From JAJPKK01 sp963747835 (GTDB taxonomy: Bacteria > Pseudomonadota > Alphaproteobacteria > Rhizobiales > Xanthobacteraceae): DNA of 64,000 nt. Position 1 is the first letter of the stretch. Every line of letters starts with the position of its first letter. Below the pieces are notes generated by a model. It was not told the DNA's origin and made no database searches. It saw only the letters and a list, made by a program, of their open reading frames with translations. The stretch covers positions 1,922,001-1,986,000 of the forward strand of contig CAVVGO010000006.1 of NCBI GenBank assembly GCA_963747835.1, in the 5' to 3' direction. Position numbers and translations under genes: made by a program. Of this stretch, positions 27,736 through 36,643 are shown one piece after another.

Positions 27736-28758
27736 ATGGGTCTTGCACGCAAAGGATTGGCCGCGTCGGTCGCCGCAATGCTGTTGGGCGCGGGGCTGTC
27801 CGCCGTCGGGGCGGCGCGCGCCGCCGACCCGGTCAAGATCAGGCTGTCCTATGTGGTGCCGGTCTCGAACTGGGCCTCCATGCTGGTGGAGAAGAAGGAC
27901 CTCGCCCATAACCGCGGCAAGACCTACCAGCTCGAGATCACGCGGTTTGCCGGGACGCCGCCGCAGATCACGGCGTTGGCGACCGGCGAACTCGACATCG
28001 CCAATCTCACCTACCCGACGCTCCCGATCGCGATCCAGAACGCCGGCATGGACGACCTGCGGATCATCGCGGACGAGTTCCAGGACGGCAATCCCGGCTA
28101 CTACAGCAACGAGTTCATGGTGCTGGCCGACGGCCCCATCAAGAAGGTGGAGGACCTCAAGGGCAGGGCCATCGCCAGCAATTCCAACGGCAGCGCGGTC
28201 GACATCGCCATGCGGGCGATGCTGCGCAAGCATGGGCTCGAGGACAAGCGCGACTACGCCATCGTCGAAGCGCCGTTCCCGACCATGCGCGCCATGTTGG
28301 CCGAGAAGAAGGTCGATCTCGTGCCGGCCGTTGTGCCGTTCGCGCTCGACCCGGAGCTGCGCAAGATCGCCCGCCCGCTCTTCACCACCAAGGACGCTAT
28401 CGGCGTCAGCCAGTTCTCCGTATGGGTGGCCCGCAAAGGCTTCATCGACAAGAACCGCGCCGCGCTGGTCGATTTCATGGAGGATTCGGTACGCATCGTG
28501 CGCTGGTACCTCGATCCCGCCAACCACAAGGAGGTGATGGACATCTGCGCCCGCATCACCCGGCAGCCGGCGGAACGTTTCTCGTGGGTCTTCACCGACA
28601 ACGACAATTATCGCGATCCCAACATGATACCCGATCTTGCGGCGCTGCAAAGCAACGTCGATCTCACCCGCGACCTCGGCTTCGTCAAAGCAAGCTTCGA
28701 CGTCAAGAAATTCGCCGATCTCAGCGTAGTCGAGGAGGCCGCCAAGCGGCTAAAGTGA
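27736..28758 (+). CDS. ABC transporter substrate-binding protein, NMT1/TauA type
   Basis: Periplasmic binding protein (340 residues) with a signal peptide ending at A-A-R-A-A-D. The fold is type 2 periplasmic binding protein; marks include L-S-Y-V-V-P-V-S-N-W, A-T-G-E-L-D-I-A-N and D-L-K-G-R-A-I-A-S-N-S-N-G. A strong GGGAGG precedes the ATG. It most likely serves the ATPase and two permeases encoded upstream (24669-27054), from which it is now separated by toxin-antitoxin debris. The next gene is a UbiD decarboxylase, which hints at an aromatic or unsaturated acid as ligand. Confidence 0.87.
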   Translation: MGLARKGLAASVAAMLLGAGLSAVGAARAADPVKIRLSYVVPVSNWASMLVEKKDLAHNRGKTYQLEITRFAGTPPQITALATGELDIANLTYPTLPIAIQNAGMDDLRIIADEFQDGNPGYYSNEFMVLADGPIKKVEDLKGRAIASNSNGSAVDIAMRAMLRKHGLEDKRDYAIVEAPFPTMRAMLAEKKVDLVPAVVPFALDPELRKIARPLFTTKDAIGVSQFSVWVARKGFIDKNRAALVDFMEDSVRIVRWYLDPANHKEVMDICARITRQPAERFSWVFTDNDNYRDPNMIPDLAALQSNVDLTRDLGFVKASFDVKKFADLSVVEEAAKRLK

Positions 28759-28807
28759 GCGGCCGGCTGCCTCGGCCGGCACCTGCACCCGCGCACGGAG
28801 ACGCATC

Positions 28808-30274
28808 ATGAGCCTTACCGCAGCTAACTCGAACTCCAGGGTGCAGTACCGCGGCCTGCGCGGCTGGCTCGATCAGGTCGAAAAAATGGGTGAACTCGAG
28901 CGCGTCAACGGCGCCCATTGGGATACCGAGATGGGCGCCATCACCCACATGCTGACGGAAAAGAGCCGCGGCCAGGCGCCGGCGATCCTGTTCGACGAGG
29001 TGCCCGGCTATCCGAAGGGCTTTCGCACGCTCTATGGCCAACTCTCGTCGATCAAGCGCATCGCCCTCACCCTCGGGCTGCCGCTCGAACATGATCGCAA
29101 GGTCGATATCGTGCAGCGCTATCATGAGCGCATGCGCGACTTGAAGCCGCTGGCGCCGCGCACCGTCAAGGATGGGCCGATCCTCGAAAACGTGATCGAG
29201 GGGGACGCCGTCGACGTGCTCAAATTCCCGGTGCCGCGCCATCACGAACTCGACAAGGCACGTTTCATCGGCACCGCGGACTGCGTCATCACTCGGGATC
29301 CCGACGAGGGCTGGTTCAACCTCGGCGCTTATCGGTCCCAGGTCTATGACGGCAAGACGGTGGGATGCCAGATCACCGAGGGCAAGCACGGCCGCGTCCA
29401 TCGCGACAAGTATTTCGAGCGCGGCGAGCCGATGAAGGTTGTGATCCTGTGCGGCCAGGACCCGCTGCTGTTCATGCTGTCGTCGAGCCCGCTGCCGGAG
29501 ATCGGAGAGATGGATATCGCCGGAGGGTTGCGCGGCGAGCCGATCGACGTGGTGCGCGGGCCTTACACGGGTTTTCCGATTCCCGCCGACTGCGAGATCG
29601 CCATTGAAGGCGAGACGGTGCCGGGCCAGATGCGGCCGGAAGGGCCGTTCGGCGAATGGATGGGATATTATTCGGACGACACGGTGCCGCGGCCCTACGT
29701 CACCGTGAAGACCATCCTCCACCGCAACAATCCGATTCTCACCTGCGCGCCCCAGCACAAGCCGGTCGACGAAACCGGCCTTCTCAAAGGCATCGCGGGG
29801 GCGTCGCAGATCTGGCGCGCGCTCGATGCCAGCGGGATTCCTGACGTCCTCGGCGTGTGGAACCACGAGGCCGGCCCGGCGACCCGTTTCACCGCGATTC
29901 AGATCCGGCAGCGCTATCCCGGCCATGCCCGCAATGCCCTCCACATCGCGGCGAACTGCCAGGGTGGCGCCTATGCGGGCAAGTGGACCGTGGTGGTCGA
30001 CGACGACGTCGACGCCGGCGATCTCGACCAGGTGCTGTGGGCGATGTGCACGCGGTTCGATCCGGCAACCGACATCGATCTCATTCAGAAGGCCTGGGCA
30101 TCGAAGCGCGATCCGCTCTATCTGCCCGGTAACTTCAACAACCGCATCCTCGTCGACGCGTGCATTCCCTACGACAAGAAGCTCAACAAGACTTTCCCCA
30201 TCGTCGTCGACGTCAGCGCCGACATGCGGTCGCGGTTGCGGGCTAAATTTCCGGCGCTGTTCCCACGCCACTGA
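28808..30274 (+). CDS. UbiD-family prenylated-FMN decarboxylase
   Basis: Cytoplasmic (de)carboxylase of 488 residues that uses prenylated FMN to remove CO2 from an aromatic or alpha,beta-unsaturated acid. Catalytic and cofactor features are visible: the N-terminal G-L-R-G-W-L-D-Q-V, the region with W-F-N-L-G-A-Y-R, and the active-site block E-G-P-F-G-E-W-M-G-Y-Y carrying the two Glu residues, followed by Q-H-K-P. No ubiX-like prenyltransferase gene is in the window, so the cofactor must come from elsewhere. A short GC hairpin (28762-28780) lies just upstream. The neighbours suggest uptake, decarboxylation, then hydroxylation. Confidence 0.9.
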   Translation: MSLTAANSNSRVQYRGLRGWLDQVEKMGELERVNGAHWDTEMGAITHMLTEKSRGQAPAILFDEVPGYPKGFRTLYGQLSSIKRIALTLGLPLEHDRKVDIVQRYHERMRDLKPLAPRTVKDGPILENVIEGDAVDVLKFPVPRHHELDKARFIGTADCVITRDPDEGWFNLGAYRSQVYDGKTVGCQITEGKHGRVHRDKYFERGEPMKVVILCGQDPLLFMLSSSPLPEIGEMDIAGGLRGEPIDVVRGPYTGFPIPADCEIAIEGETVPGQMRPEGPFGEWMGYYSDDTVPRPYVTVKTILHRNNPILTCAPQHKPVDETGLLKGIAGASQIWRALDASGIPDVLGVWNHEAGPATRFTAIQIRQRYPGHARNALHIAANCQGGAYAGKWTVVVDDDVDAGDLDQVLWAMCTRFDPATDIDLIQKAWASKRDPLYLPGNFNNRILVDACIPYDKKLNKTFPIVVDVSADMRSRLRAKFPALFPRH

Positions 30275-30279
30275 GGCGA

Positions 30280-31371
30280 GTGATCGCTGCCATGGGCGAG
30301 AGCCGAACCAACCCACAGCCGTCGCGGCCGACTGAATCCGGACCGTGCCGCTTCCAGACTTGCGCTCTCACTGCAGCCCTGTTGACCACCATCATCGGGA
30401 TCACGATCAACCCGGCGCACGCCGCGGGGGTCGAGGATTTCTATCGCGGCAGAACCGTCACGGTGGTGATCGGCTTTTCGGCCGGTGGCGGCTACGACCT
30501 CTATGCGCGGCTCCTCGCGCGCCACCTCGGCCGGCATATCCCGGGCGAGCCCAATGTGGTGCCGCAGAATTGGGAAGGCGCCGGCAGCCAACGCGCCACG
30601 CTCTTTCTCTACAATGCAGCTCCCAAGGACGGCACCGTGATCGGCACTTTCTCGCGCAGCATGGCGGTGACGCCGCTGCTTGATAACGCGCCGTTCGACG
30701 CCACAAGACTTTCCTGGCTCGGCAGCATGTCCCGCGACGTCAGCGTGTGCATGACATGGCATACCTCGCCGATCCGGACTTTCGACGACATGTTGACGAA
30801 GCCGTTCACCATGGGCGGTCTCGCCAAGGAAGCCGACCCCGATATTTTCGCCAATGTGTTGCGCAACGTGTTCGGCGCCAAGCTGAAGCTGGTCAGTGGT
30901 TACCCGGGCACCAATGACGCGACGCTCGCCATGGAGCGTGGCGAGGTGAATGGTGCGTGCGGCATTTCGTGGAGCACCGTGAAGGCCCGGCATATGGATT
31001 GGCTCAAGGCCGGCCAGGTCAACCTGCCGGTGCAGTTCGGATTGAATCGAGAGGCCGATATTCCGGACGTGCCCGCCGTGATCGATCTCGTCAAGGGCGA
31101 CGAGCAGACCAGGATGCTGAGGCTCATCCTTGCCGGCCAGGCGATGGCGCGCCCCTACGCGGCGCCGCCCGGCATTCCGCAGGATCGTCGTGACGCGCTG
31201 GTCGCGGCCTTCGCCGCCACTCTGCGAGACCCGGCGTTGCTGGCCGACGCCCGGAAACTGCAGGTCGACATCGACCCCGTGACCGCAGCCGAGATCGAAA
31301 TGTTGCTCGCCGAAGTGTACGCCACCCCGAAGGACATCATCGCCAAGGCCACGAAAGCGATCGCGAATTGA
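30280..31371 (+). CDS. Bug/TctC-like solute-binding protein (divergent)
   Basis: Secreted protein of 363 residues, with a signal segment around 28-49 ending N-P-A-H-A-A. It shows V-I-G-F-S-A-G-G-G-Y-D-L-Y-A-R, the diverged Bug motif, then V-P-Q-N-W-E-G-A-G-S and D-G-T-V-I-G-T-F. The long N-terminus suggests the true start may be the ATG at 30292 rather than the GTG at 30280. It follows ubiD by five bases and ends one base before the next ATG, so it is in one operon with ubiD and the molybdenum hydroxylase. It may bind the same class of acid. Confidence 0.82.
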   Translation: MIAAMGESRTNPQPSRPTESGPCRFQTCALTAALLTTIIGITINPAHAAGVEDFYRGRTVTVVIGFSAGGGYDLYARLLARHLGRHIPGEPNVVPQNWEGAGSQRATLFLYNAAPKDGTVIGTFSRSMAVTPLLDNAPFDATRLSWLGSMSRDVSVCMTWHTSPIRTFDDMLTKPFTMGGLAKEADPDIFANVLRNVFGAKLKLVSGYPGTNDATLAMERGEVNGACGISWSTVKARHMDWLKAGQVNLPVQFGLNREADIPDVPAVIDLVKGDEQTRMLRLILAGQAMARPYAAPPGIPQDRRDALVAAFAATLRDPALLADARKLQVDIDPVTAAEIEMLLAEVYATPKDIIAKATKAIAN

Positions 31372-31372
31372 A

Positions 31373-33709
31373 ATGATTGGCTCCCGTCTGCCGCGTCTGG
31401 AAGACCACGCGCTGCTTACCGGGCGGGGATGTTTTGTCGACGACGTCGCGGTCGCGGATGCGCTCGATGCCGCCTTTGTGCGCAGTCCCCATCCCCATGC
31501 GCTGATACGGGCCATTCGCACCGATGCGGCGCGGGCGCTCCCCGGTGTCTGCGCGGTGCTCACGCTCGACGATATCGCGCCCGTGATGGCGAAGCGCCGC
31601 ATGGTGCGCACCTCGAATTCCGGCACGCCGCTCGATCGCTGCTGGGCCTTCGCACTCGCTGATGGCGAGGTGTCCTATGTGGGCGAGCCGGTGGCGCTGG
31701 TGCTCGCGAACAGCCGCTATGTGGCCGAGGACGCCGCCGCGCTGGTCGAGGTCGATTATGAGGTGCTGCCGGCTGCCGGCGATTGCCGCAAGGCCGCGCT
31801 TGCGGGCGCCCCGACGGTGCGCCGCGAAGTGGTCTCGAACGTCATATCGTCTTATCGGCTTGGCTACGGCGACACCGACACCGCGTTCCGCGCTGCCACT
31901 CACGTGTTTCACGAAACCTTTTGGCCCCATCGTGGCGGCGCGCATTCGATCGAAGGCCGTGGCATCGCTGTCGAGAACCGCCGCGCGGATGGCTCACTCA
32001 TCGTGTTCGCCTCGACCCAGAAGGCGCACGACCTGTTCAATACGCTCGCCGCGCTCATCGGGCTCGACGAGAACCGCCTGCGCGTCGCCACCCCGGACGT
32101 CGGCGGCGGCTTCGGGCCGAAACTCTGCGTTTATGCGGAGGACGTGGCGGTCGTTGCAGCCGTCAAGCTGCTCGGGCGCTCGGTGAAATGGATCGAGGAT
32201 CGCCGCGAACATTTCCTCGGCGCCGCCCAGGAGCGCGACCAGCATTGGTCGATGGAGATCGCGCTCGACGATGTGGGGCGAATTCTCGGTTTGCGCGGCC
32301 GGCTGCTGCACGATCTCGGCGCCTATGCGCTCCAGGACGTGAACCTGCCGTACAATTCCGCCTCGACGCTAACGGGTCCTTACGTCGTACCGGCGTTCGC
32401 CATGGAGGTCGCGGTTACGCTGACCAACAAGGTGCCGGTGTCCTCGGTGCGCGGCGCAGGTTATCCGCAGGCTTCCTTCGTGATGGAGCGCCTGATGGAC
32501 ATCGCGGCGCGCGAACTCGGCCTCGATCGCGCCGAGCTGCGCCGGCGCAACCTGATCACGGCCGCCAAGATGCCTTACACCAAGCCGCTCAAAACGAGGT
32601 CCGGCTCGGCCGTCGTGTACGACAGCGGGGATTATCCGGCCTGCCAGGCAGCCGTCATCGCGGCGTCGGGCTGGGATGGGTTTGCGGCGCGCCAGGACGC
32701 CGCCCGCCGGCAGGGCCGGCTGATTGGGCTCGGCCTCGCCCACGCCATGAAGGGTACCGGGCGCGGCCCGTTCGAGTCGGGGGTGGTGCGCATTTCGCCG
32801 ACGGGGCGCATTTCGGTCTTTACCGGGGCCGCCGCCATGGGGCAGGGGCTCAAGACCGCGTTGGCCCAGATTTGCGCGAGCGAGCTCGGCGTCGCGCCCG
32901 ACGACGTGCAGGTGATCTCCGGAGATACCGCGGTGGTGCCGGTCGGGCTCGGCGGGTTCGCAAGCCGCCAGCTGGTGACGGCCGGCTCTTCGGTGCTGCT
33001 GGCGTCGCGCGCGGTCGCCAGCAAGGCACGGAAACTCGCAAGCCATGTTCTGGAGGTCGCCGAAGCCGATCTGGAGCTTGCAGGCGGCCGCCTGCGGGTC
33101 GCCGGCGCGCCGCAGCTTGGCGTGCCGCTCGCCGAACTCGCCCGCATCCTGCAAGGCGCACCCGGCTACGCGTTCCCGCCCGGCATGGAGCCGGGGTTGC
33201 AGGAATCCTGCAACTTCCGCACCGATGCGCTCGCCTACGCGAATACGTGCCACGCCGCCGAGGTCGAGGTCGATGTCGAAACCGGCGGGGTGCGCATCGT
33301 CCGCTACGTGGCGCTTCAGGATTCGGGCACCTTGGTCAACCCCTTGATCGTCGACGGCCAAGTCCATGGCGGCATCGCCCATGGGATCGGCAATGCGTTG
33401 CTCGAATGGATGGGATACGACGAGGCCGGCCAGCCGGTGACGACCAGCTTCGCCGAATATCTGCTGCCGACCGCGCCGGAGTTTCCGATGTTCGAGACGC
33501 ATTACAAGGAGACGCCGTCGCCGCTCAATCCGCTCGGCGCCAAGGGCGCCGGTGAGGTCGCCACCATCCCGGCAGCCGCCGCCGTCATCTCCGCCATCGA
33601 GGACGCGCTACGGCCTTATGGGGTGCGGATCACCCGGTGCCCGGTGACGCCGGCGTTGCTGCTGGGGCTGATCGAGGATGCAAAAGCGCGCCGCCCGCGG
33701 GCGGCTTGA
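31373..33709 (+). CDS. xanthine dehydrogenase-family molybdopterin-binding subunit
   Basis: Large subunit (778 residues) of a molybdenum hydroxylase such as CO, quinoline or aromatic-acyl dehydrogenases. An aldehyde oxidase a/b hammerhead domain (G-R-G-C-F-V-D-D-V to about residue 130) precedes the cofactor-binding region, with G-G-G-F-G-P-K, A-M-G-Q-G-L-K-T, R-G-A-G-Y-P-Q-A and the catalytic Glu in G-A-K-G-A-G-E-V-A-T. Such enzymes need [2Fe-2S] and FAD subunits; neither gene is adjacent, so partners must be elsewhere or the unit is incomplete. It is the last gene of the ubiD operon. Confidence 0.9.
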   Translation: MIGSRLPRLEDHALLTGRGCFVDDVAVADALDAAFVRSPHPHALIRAIRTDAARALPGVCAVLTLDDIAPVMAKRRMVRTSNSGTPLDRCWAFALADGEVSYVGEPVALVLANSRYVAEDAAALVEVDYEVLPAAGDCRKAALAGAPTVRREVVSNVISSYRLGYGDTDTAFRAATHVFHETFWPHRGGAHSIEGRGIAVENRRADGSLIVFASTQKAHDLFNTLAALIGLDENRLRVATPDVGGGFGPKLCVYAEDVAVVAAVKLLGRSVKWIEDRREHFLGAAQERDQHWSMEIALDDVGRILGLRGRLLHDLGAYALQDVNLPYNSASTLTGPYVVPAFAMEVAVTLTNKVPVSSVRGAGYPQASFVMERLMDIAARELGLDRAELRRRNLITAAKMPYTKPLKTRSGSAVVYDSGDYPACQAAVIAASGWDGFAARQDAARRQGRLIGLGLAHAMKGTGRGPFESGVVRISPTGRISVFTGAAAMGQGLKTALAQICASELGVAPDDVQVISGDTAVVPVGLGGFASRQLVTAGSSVLLASRAVASKARKLASHVLEVAEADLELAGGRLRVAGAPQLGVPLAELARILQGAPGYAFPPGMEPGLQESCNFRTDALAYANTCHAAEVEVDVETGGVRIVRYVALQDSGTLVNPLIVDGQVHGGIAHGIGNALLEWMGYDEAGQPVTTSFAEYLLPTAPEFPMFETHYKETPSPLNPLGAKGAGEVATIPAAAAVISAIEDALRPYGVRITRCPVTPALLLGLIEDAKARRPRAA

Positions 33710-33750
33710 AGTGGGCTTCTGCGTCCCGTCTGCGCGAACCGTCGCCGCTG

Positions 33751-34308
33751 CTACGCGCTCTTCATCCACGCCGCGATGACGTCGGAATGCTCGCGGAAAT
33801 AATGCCGGAACCAAATCGTATAGAGTTCCGGCCGGCTCGCCATGTCGTCGGCGAGCGCCGCGAACGGCATCCATTTCCATTCCGACACTTCGGCCGGGTC
33901 CGGCGTGACCGGCCCCTCATAGGTGGCGCCGAACGCGTGGACAACCTCGTCCTCGATATAGCCGTTCGAAACCGCGGCCCGGTAATGGGCGGTGAACAGC
34001 GGCTTCATCGCGGTGTCGATGCCCATTTCTTCCGCGAGCCTTCGGTGCGCGGCCTTGTCGGCGGGCTCGCCGGGCCGCGGATGACTGCAGCAGGCATTGG
34101 TCCACAGACCGCCCGAGTGATATTTCGCCGGGTTGCGCCGGTGCACCAGCATGTCGCCGGCGCGATTGCGCACCAGCACGGAAATCGCGCGATGTTTCAG
34201 ACCGCGCCGATGCACTTCGATCTTCGGCGCGACACCCTGCGGGATGTCGTCCGCGTCGACGAGGACGATCGGGTCGTAATCGTTCGATCCGGTGGAGAAC
34301 TCGTTCAA
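33751..34308 (-). CDS. idi: isopentenyl-diphosphate delta-isomerase, type 1
   Basis: Nudix-fold enzyme that interconverts isopentenyl and dimethylallyl diphosphate. The TTG at 34308 gives 185 residues, the family length. Visible are H-R-R-G-L-K-H-R-A-I-S-V, W-T-N-A-C-C-S-H-P (active-site Cys), R-L-A-E-E-M-G of the Nudix box, and Y-I-E-D-E-V-V-H with the catalytic Glu, then S-E-W-K-W-M. No ATG is available in this frame near the family start. It is divergent from the binding-protein gene at 34468. The gene is optional in bacteria with the MEP pathway and is common where carotenoids, hopanoids or bacteriochlorophyll are made. Confidence 0.9.
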   Translation of the reverse strand: MNEFSTGSNDYDPIVLVDADDIPQGVAPKIEVHRRGLKHRAISVLVRNRAGDMLVHRRNPAKYHSGGLWTNACCSHPRPGEPADKAAHRRLAEEMGIDTAMKPLFTAHYRAAVSNGYIEDEVVHAFGATYEGPVTPDPAEVSEWKWMPFAALADDMASRPELYTIWFRHYFREHSDVIAAWMKSA

Positions 34309-34467
34309 TATCGCGGTCCCAACACTGCCTGCCTGACTGCCATTTAAGCACGCAATCGCATCGATTGAACAGCCGGTGATAAGCCGATGGCGAGCCTTGC
34401 ATTGCCGCTTCGCGCGCGCTTGGTTAACTTCGCCGGCAGCGGATGTCGTAAATGATATGGAGGTTTT

Positions 34468-35430
34468 GTGCGCGCGATGTGCCCGGTTCGGGAAATTTCC
34501 GCCGCCTTGATCGCGCTTGCCATTGTGGCAACGGCCGATGCGGCCGACACGCTTAAGCTCGCTGTCGGCGCGCCGGGCAACTGGGATACCTGCATCCCGG
34601 CCGTCGGGGAGCGCGCTGGTATCTTTCGCAAGCACGGGCTCGAACTTGAACTCCTTTATACCCAAGGCGGTGGCGAGACGATGCAGGCCGTGATTTCCGG
34701 CAGTGTCGATATCGGGATCGCGGCCGGCACCGGCGCCGTCATGGGCGCCTATGCCAAGGGTGCGCCGCTGCGCATCATCGCGGCTGGTGTGACCGGGGCG
34801 AGCGATCTTTACTGGTACGTCGCGGCCAACTCGCCAATTCGGAGCTTCCACGACATCGGCGGCAAGACCGTGGCGTATTCAACCAATGGCGCCTCCACCC
34901 ACATCACGCTCCTTGCGCTGCTCAAACATTATGACGTGAAGGCGCGGCCGATCGCGGCGGGCTCGGGTGCGGTGACATTCACCCAGGCTATGTCGGGGCA
35001 AATCGATGTCGGCTGGGCGTCGCCGCCGATCGGTCTTGATGCCCTCGATGAGGAAAAAATCAGGCTGATCGCCCGCGGCAGCGACATGCCGGCCATGCGC
35101 GACCAGACCGTGCGGGTTCACATCGTCAATGCCAATGTGCTGGCGGCGCGGCCGGATGCGATCGATCGCTTCATGCAGGCCTATCGCGAAGCTTATGCGT
35201 TTCTTTACGGCGATCCGGCCGCGCCGGGATATTTCTCGGAGCTGTCCAAGGTCTCGGAAAAACGCGCGGTGCAAATTCGCGACACGTTCCTGCCGCGGGA
35301 TGCCATGCAGCCCGATCGCGTGTCCGGAATCGATGCCACCATGGCGGCTGCAATCGCTTTCAAGGTGCTCGCGGCACCGCTGAGCCCGAGCCAGGTCGAC
35401 GACCTGATCCGTATTCCACCGCCGCGCTGA
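34468..35430 (+). CDS. ABC transporter substrate-binding protein, NMT1 type
   Basis: Periplasmic binding protein of 320 residues with a signal peptide ending A-D-A-A-D. The sequence G-A-P-G-N-W-D-T follows, then Y-T-Q-G-G-G-E-T-M-Q-A-V, G-S-V-D-I-G-I-A-A-G-T-G and A-Y-S-T-N-G-A-S-T-H, typical of SsuA/NMT1-like proteins. The GTG start has TGGAGG at the right distance; an ATG three codons on is the alternative. No ATPase or permease genes are adjacent, so it is an orphan binding protein. A methyltransferase gene follows 26 bases later. Confidence 0.82.
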   Translation: MRAMCPVREISAALIALAIVATADAADTLKLAVGAPGNWDTCIPAVGERAGIFRKHGLELELLYTQGGGETMQAVISGSVDIGIAAGTGAVMGAYAKGAPLRIIAAGVTGASDLYWYVAANSPIRSFHDIGGKTVAYSTNGASTHITLLALLKHYDVKARPIAAGSGAVTFTQAMSGQIDVGWASPPIGLDALDEEKIRLIARGSDMPAMRDQTVRVHIVNANVLAARPDAIDRFMQAYREAYAFLYGDPAAPGYFSELSKVSEKRAVQIRDTFLPRDAMQPDRVSGIDATMAAAIAFKVLAAPLSPSQVDDLIRIPPPR

Positions 35431-35456
35431 GGGCGCGCACGTCGCCGGGGGTTCAC

Positions 35457-36260
35457 ATGACGGAACTGAAATCGAAATCGCTGGTCCAGGAACGGTTCGG
35501 CGCCTTCGCGTCGACTTATGCCACCAGCCGTTCCCATGCCAAGGGCGGCAGCCTGGCGCGGCTTGTCGAATTGCTGGCGCCGCAGCCATCCTGGACGGCG
35601 CTCGACATCGCGACCGGGGCCGGCCACGTGGCGCTGGCGCTGGCCCCGCGCGTCGCCCACGTGGTGGCGTCCGATCTCACGCCGCAAATGCTCGCCGTGG
35701 CGCGCGGCCTCGCGGCCGAACGCCACATCGCCAACCTGTCCTTTGCGGACGTGCGCGCCGAGGCGCTGCCGTTCGCGGACGGCAGCTTCGATGTCGTGAC
35801 CTGCCGGATCGCGCCCCATCATTTCGACGACGTGCGCAAATTCGTGATCGAATCCGCCCGCGTGCTGCGGCCTGGCGGCCTGTTCGGCCTGGTTGAGAAC
35901 ATCTCCCCCGATCCCAGCATGATGGCGGGCGAGGCGGCGGCGCTTGCGGTCGCGGCGGACGAATACAACGCCTTCGAGAAGTGCCGCGACCCGAGCCATG
36001 TGCGCTGCCTCACGCTCGCCGAATGGCGCGCCCTGGTGACCGATGCGCGTCTCCGCGAGCGCCACGTCGAATTGCTCGACAAGCCCATGGTGCTCGGCCC
36101 CTGGGCCGATCAGCAGAACACCGGCGAATCCATCAAAGCCGACCTGAAATCGATGCTGCTTGACGGCTCCGCCGCCTTCCGCGCCTTCGTGCGCCCGCAC
36201 GAAAACAACGGCGACGTCGATTTCATCCTTACCGAAGCCGTGATCATCGCGGAGAAGTGA
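35457..36260 (+). CDS. class I SAM-dependent methyltransferase, UbiE-like
   Basis: Cytoplasmic methyltransferase of 267 residues. The SAM site is D-I-A-T-G-A-G-H-V-A-L near residue 47, followed by V-V-A-S-D-L-T-P-Q-M-L, A-E-A-L-P-F-A-D-G-S-F-D and R-V-L-R-P-G-G-L. This is the Methyltransf_11 pattern of UbiE-like and small-molecule methyltransferases. The substrate cannot be read. It shares a short gap with the upstream binding-protein gene, so both may be on one transcript, but a functional link is only a guess. Confidence 0.83.
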   Translation: MTELKSKSLVQERFGAFASTYATSRSHAKGGSLARLVELLAPQPSWTALDIATGAGHVALALAPRVAHVVASDLTPQMLAVARGLAAERHIANLSFADVRAEALPFADGSFDVVTCRIAPHHFDDVRKFVIESARVLRPGGLFGLVENISPDPSMMAGEAAALAVAADEYNAFEKCRDPSHVRCLTLAEWRALVTDARLRERHVELLDKPMVLGPWADQQNTGESIKADLKSMLLDGSAAFRAFVRPHENNGDVDFILTEAVIIAEK

Positions 36261-36300
36261 AATTCAGCAAGAGCGTATTCCGATGAAATGTAAGCGGTCG

Positions 36301-36384
36301 GTAGGGCGGGTAAAGGCGCTCATTGTGGCGTGCCCACGCGTTGAAGCCGAGCCGCGTGGGCACGCTTCGCTTTGCCCACCCTAC
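36301..36384. repeat. nested palindromic dispersed repeat
   Basis: The outer arms GTAGGGCGGGTAAAGG (36301) and CGCTTTGCCCACCCTAC (36368) pair imperfectly. Inside them GCGTGCCCACGCG (36328-36340) and CGCGTGGGCACGC (36353-36365) pair exactly over 13 bases. The GTAGGGTGGGCAAAGCG-type sequence is a dispersed intergenic repeat I know from Bradyrhizobium-like genomes. It lies between a methyltransferase gene and a truncated regulator. Confidence 0.75.
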
Positions 36385-36412
36385 GATTGATTCCACTCAA
36401 TCTCGATCCGCT

Positions 36413-36610
36413 CTATTCTAGAGATGCACTCTCGATGATGATCCGCAACAGGTCAGGATTGCCTCTCGACAGGACCTTGGCGACGGATTCGATGGAGGTA
36501 AACCAGACCTTCGGCTCACCCGGCGCGACGCGTCGCTCGCCGCGCACCACCGCCATAGTGCGGGCCTTCATATCCTCATAGCTCGCGATGCCCAGTTTCA
36601 GCGCAGTCAC
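36413..36610 (-). pseudogene. truncated HVO_A0114-like DNA-binding regulator/antitoxin
   Basis: A 65-residue product beginning M-T-A-L-K-L-G-I-A-S-Y-E-D-M-K-A-R-T and continuing P-K-V-W-F-T-S-I-E-S-V-A-K-V-L-S. This is the N-terminal half of small alphaproteobacterial regulators that go on to a winged helix-turn-helix and often pair with a TumE-like toxin. Here the protein ends soon after N-P-D-L-L-R-I-I, so the DNA-binding part is missing. No toxin gene is next to it. The adjoining palindromic repeat may mark a deletion border. Confidence 0.5.
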
Positions 36611-36643
36611 GGGATCAGTCCTCTTTCACACAGCATATATCAC

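Noticed and set aside
28721..30316. 531-residue open frame on the minus strand
   Set aside because: Antisense to ubiD, whose motifs are complete; the antisense product has no recognisable domain.
30169..31626. 485-residue open frame on the minus strand
   Set aside because: Spans parts of three convincing plus-strand genes and has no motif.
31783..33555. 590-residue second-frame reading on the plus strand
   Set aside because: Lies within the molybdenum hydroxylase gene in another frame; Arg/Ala-rich and without motifs.
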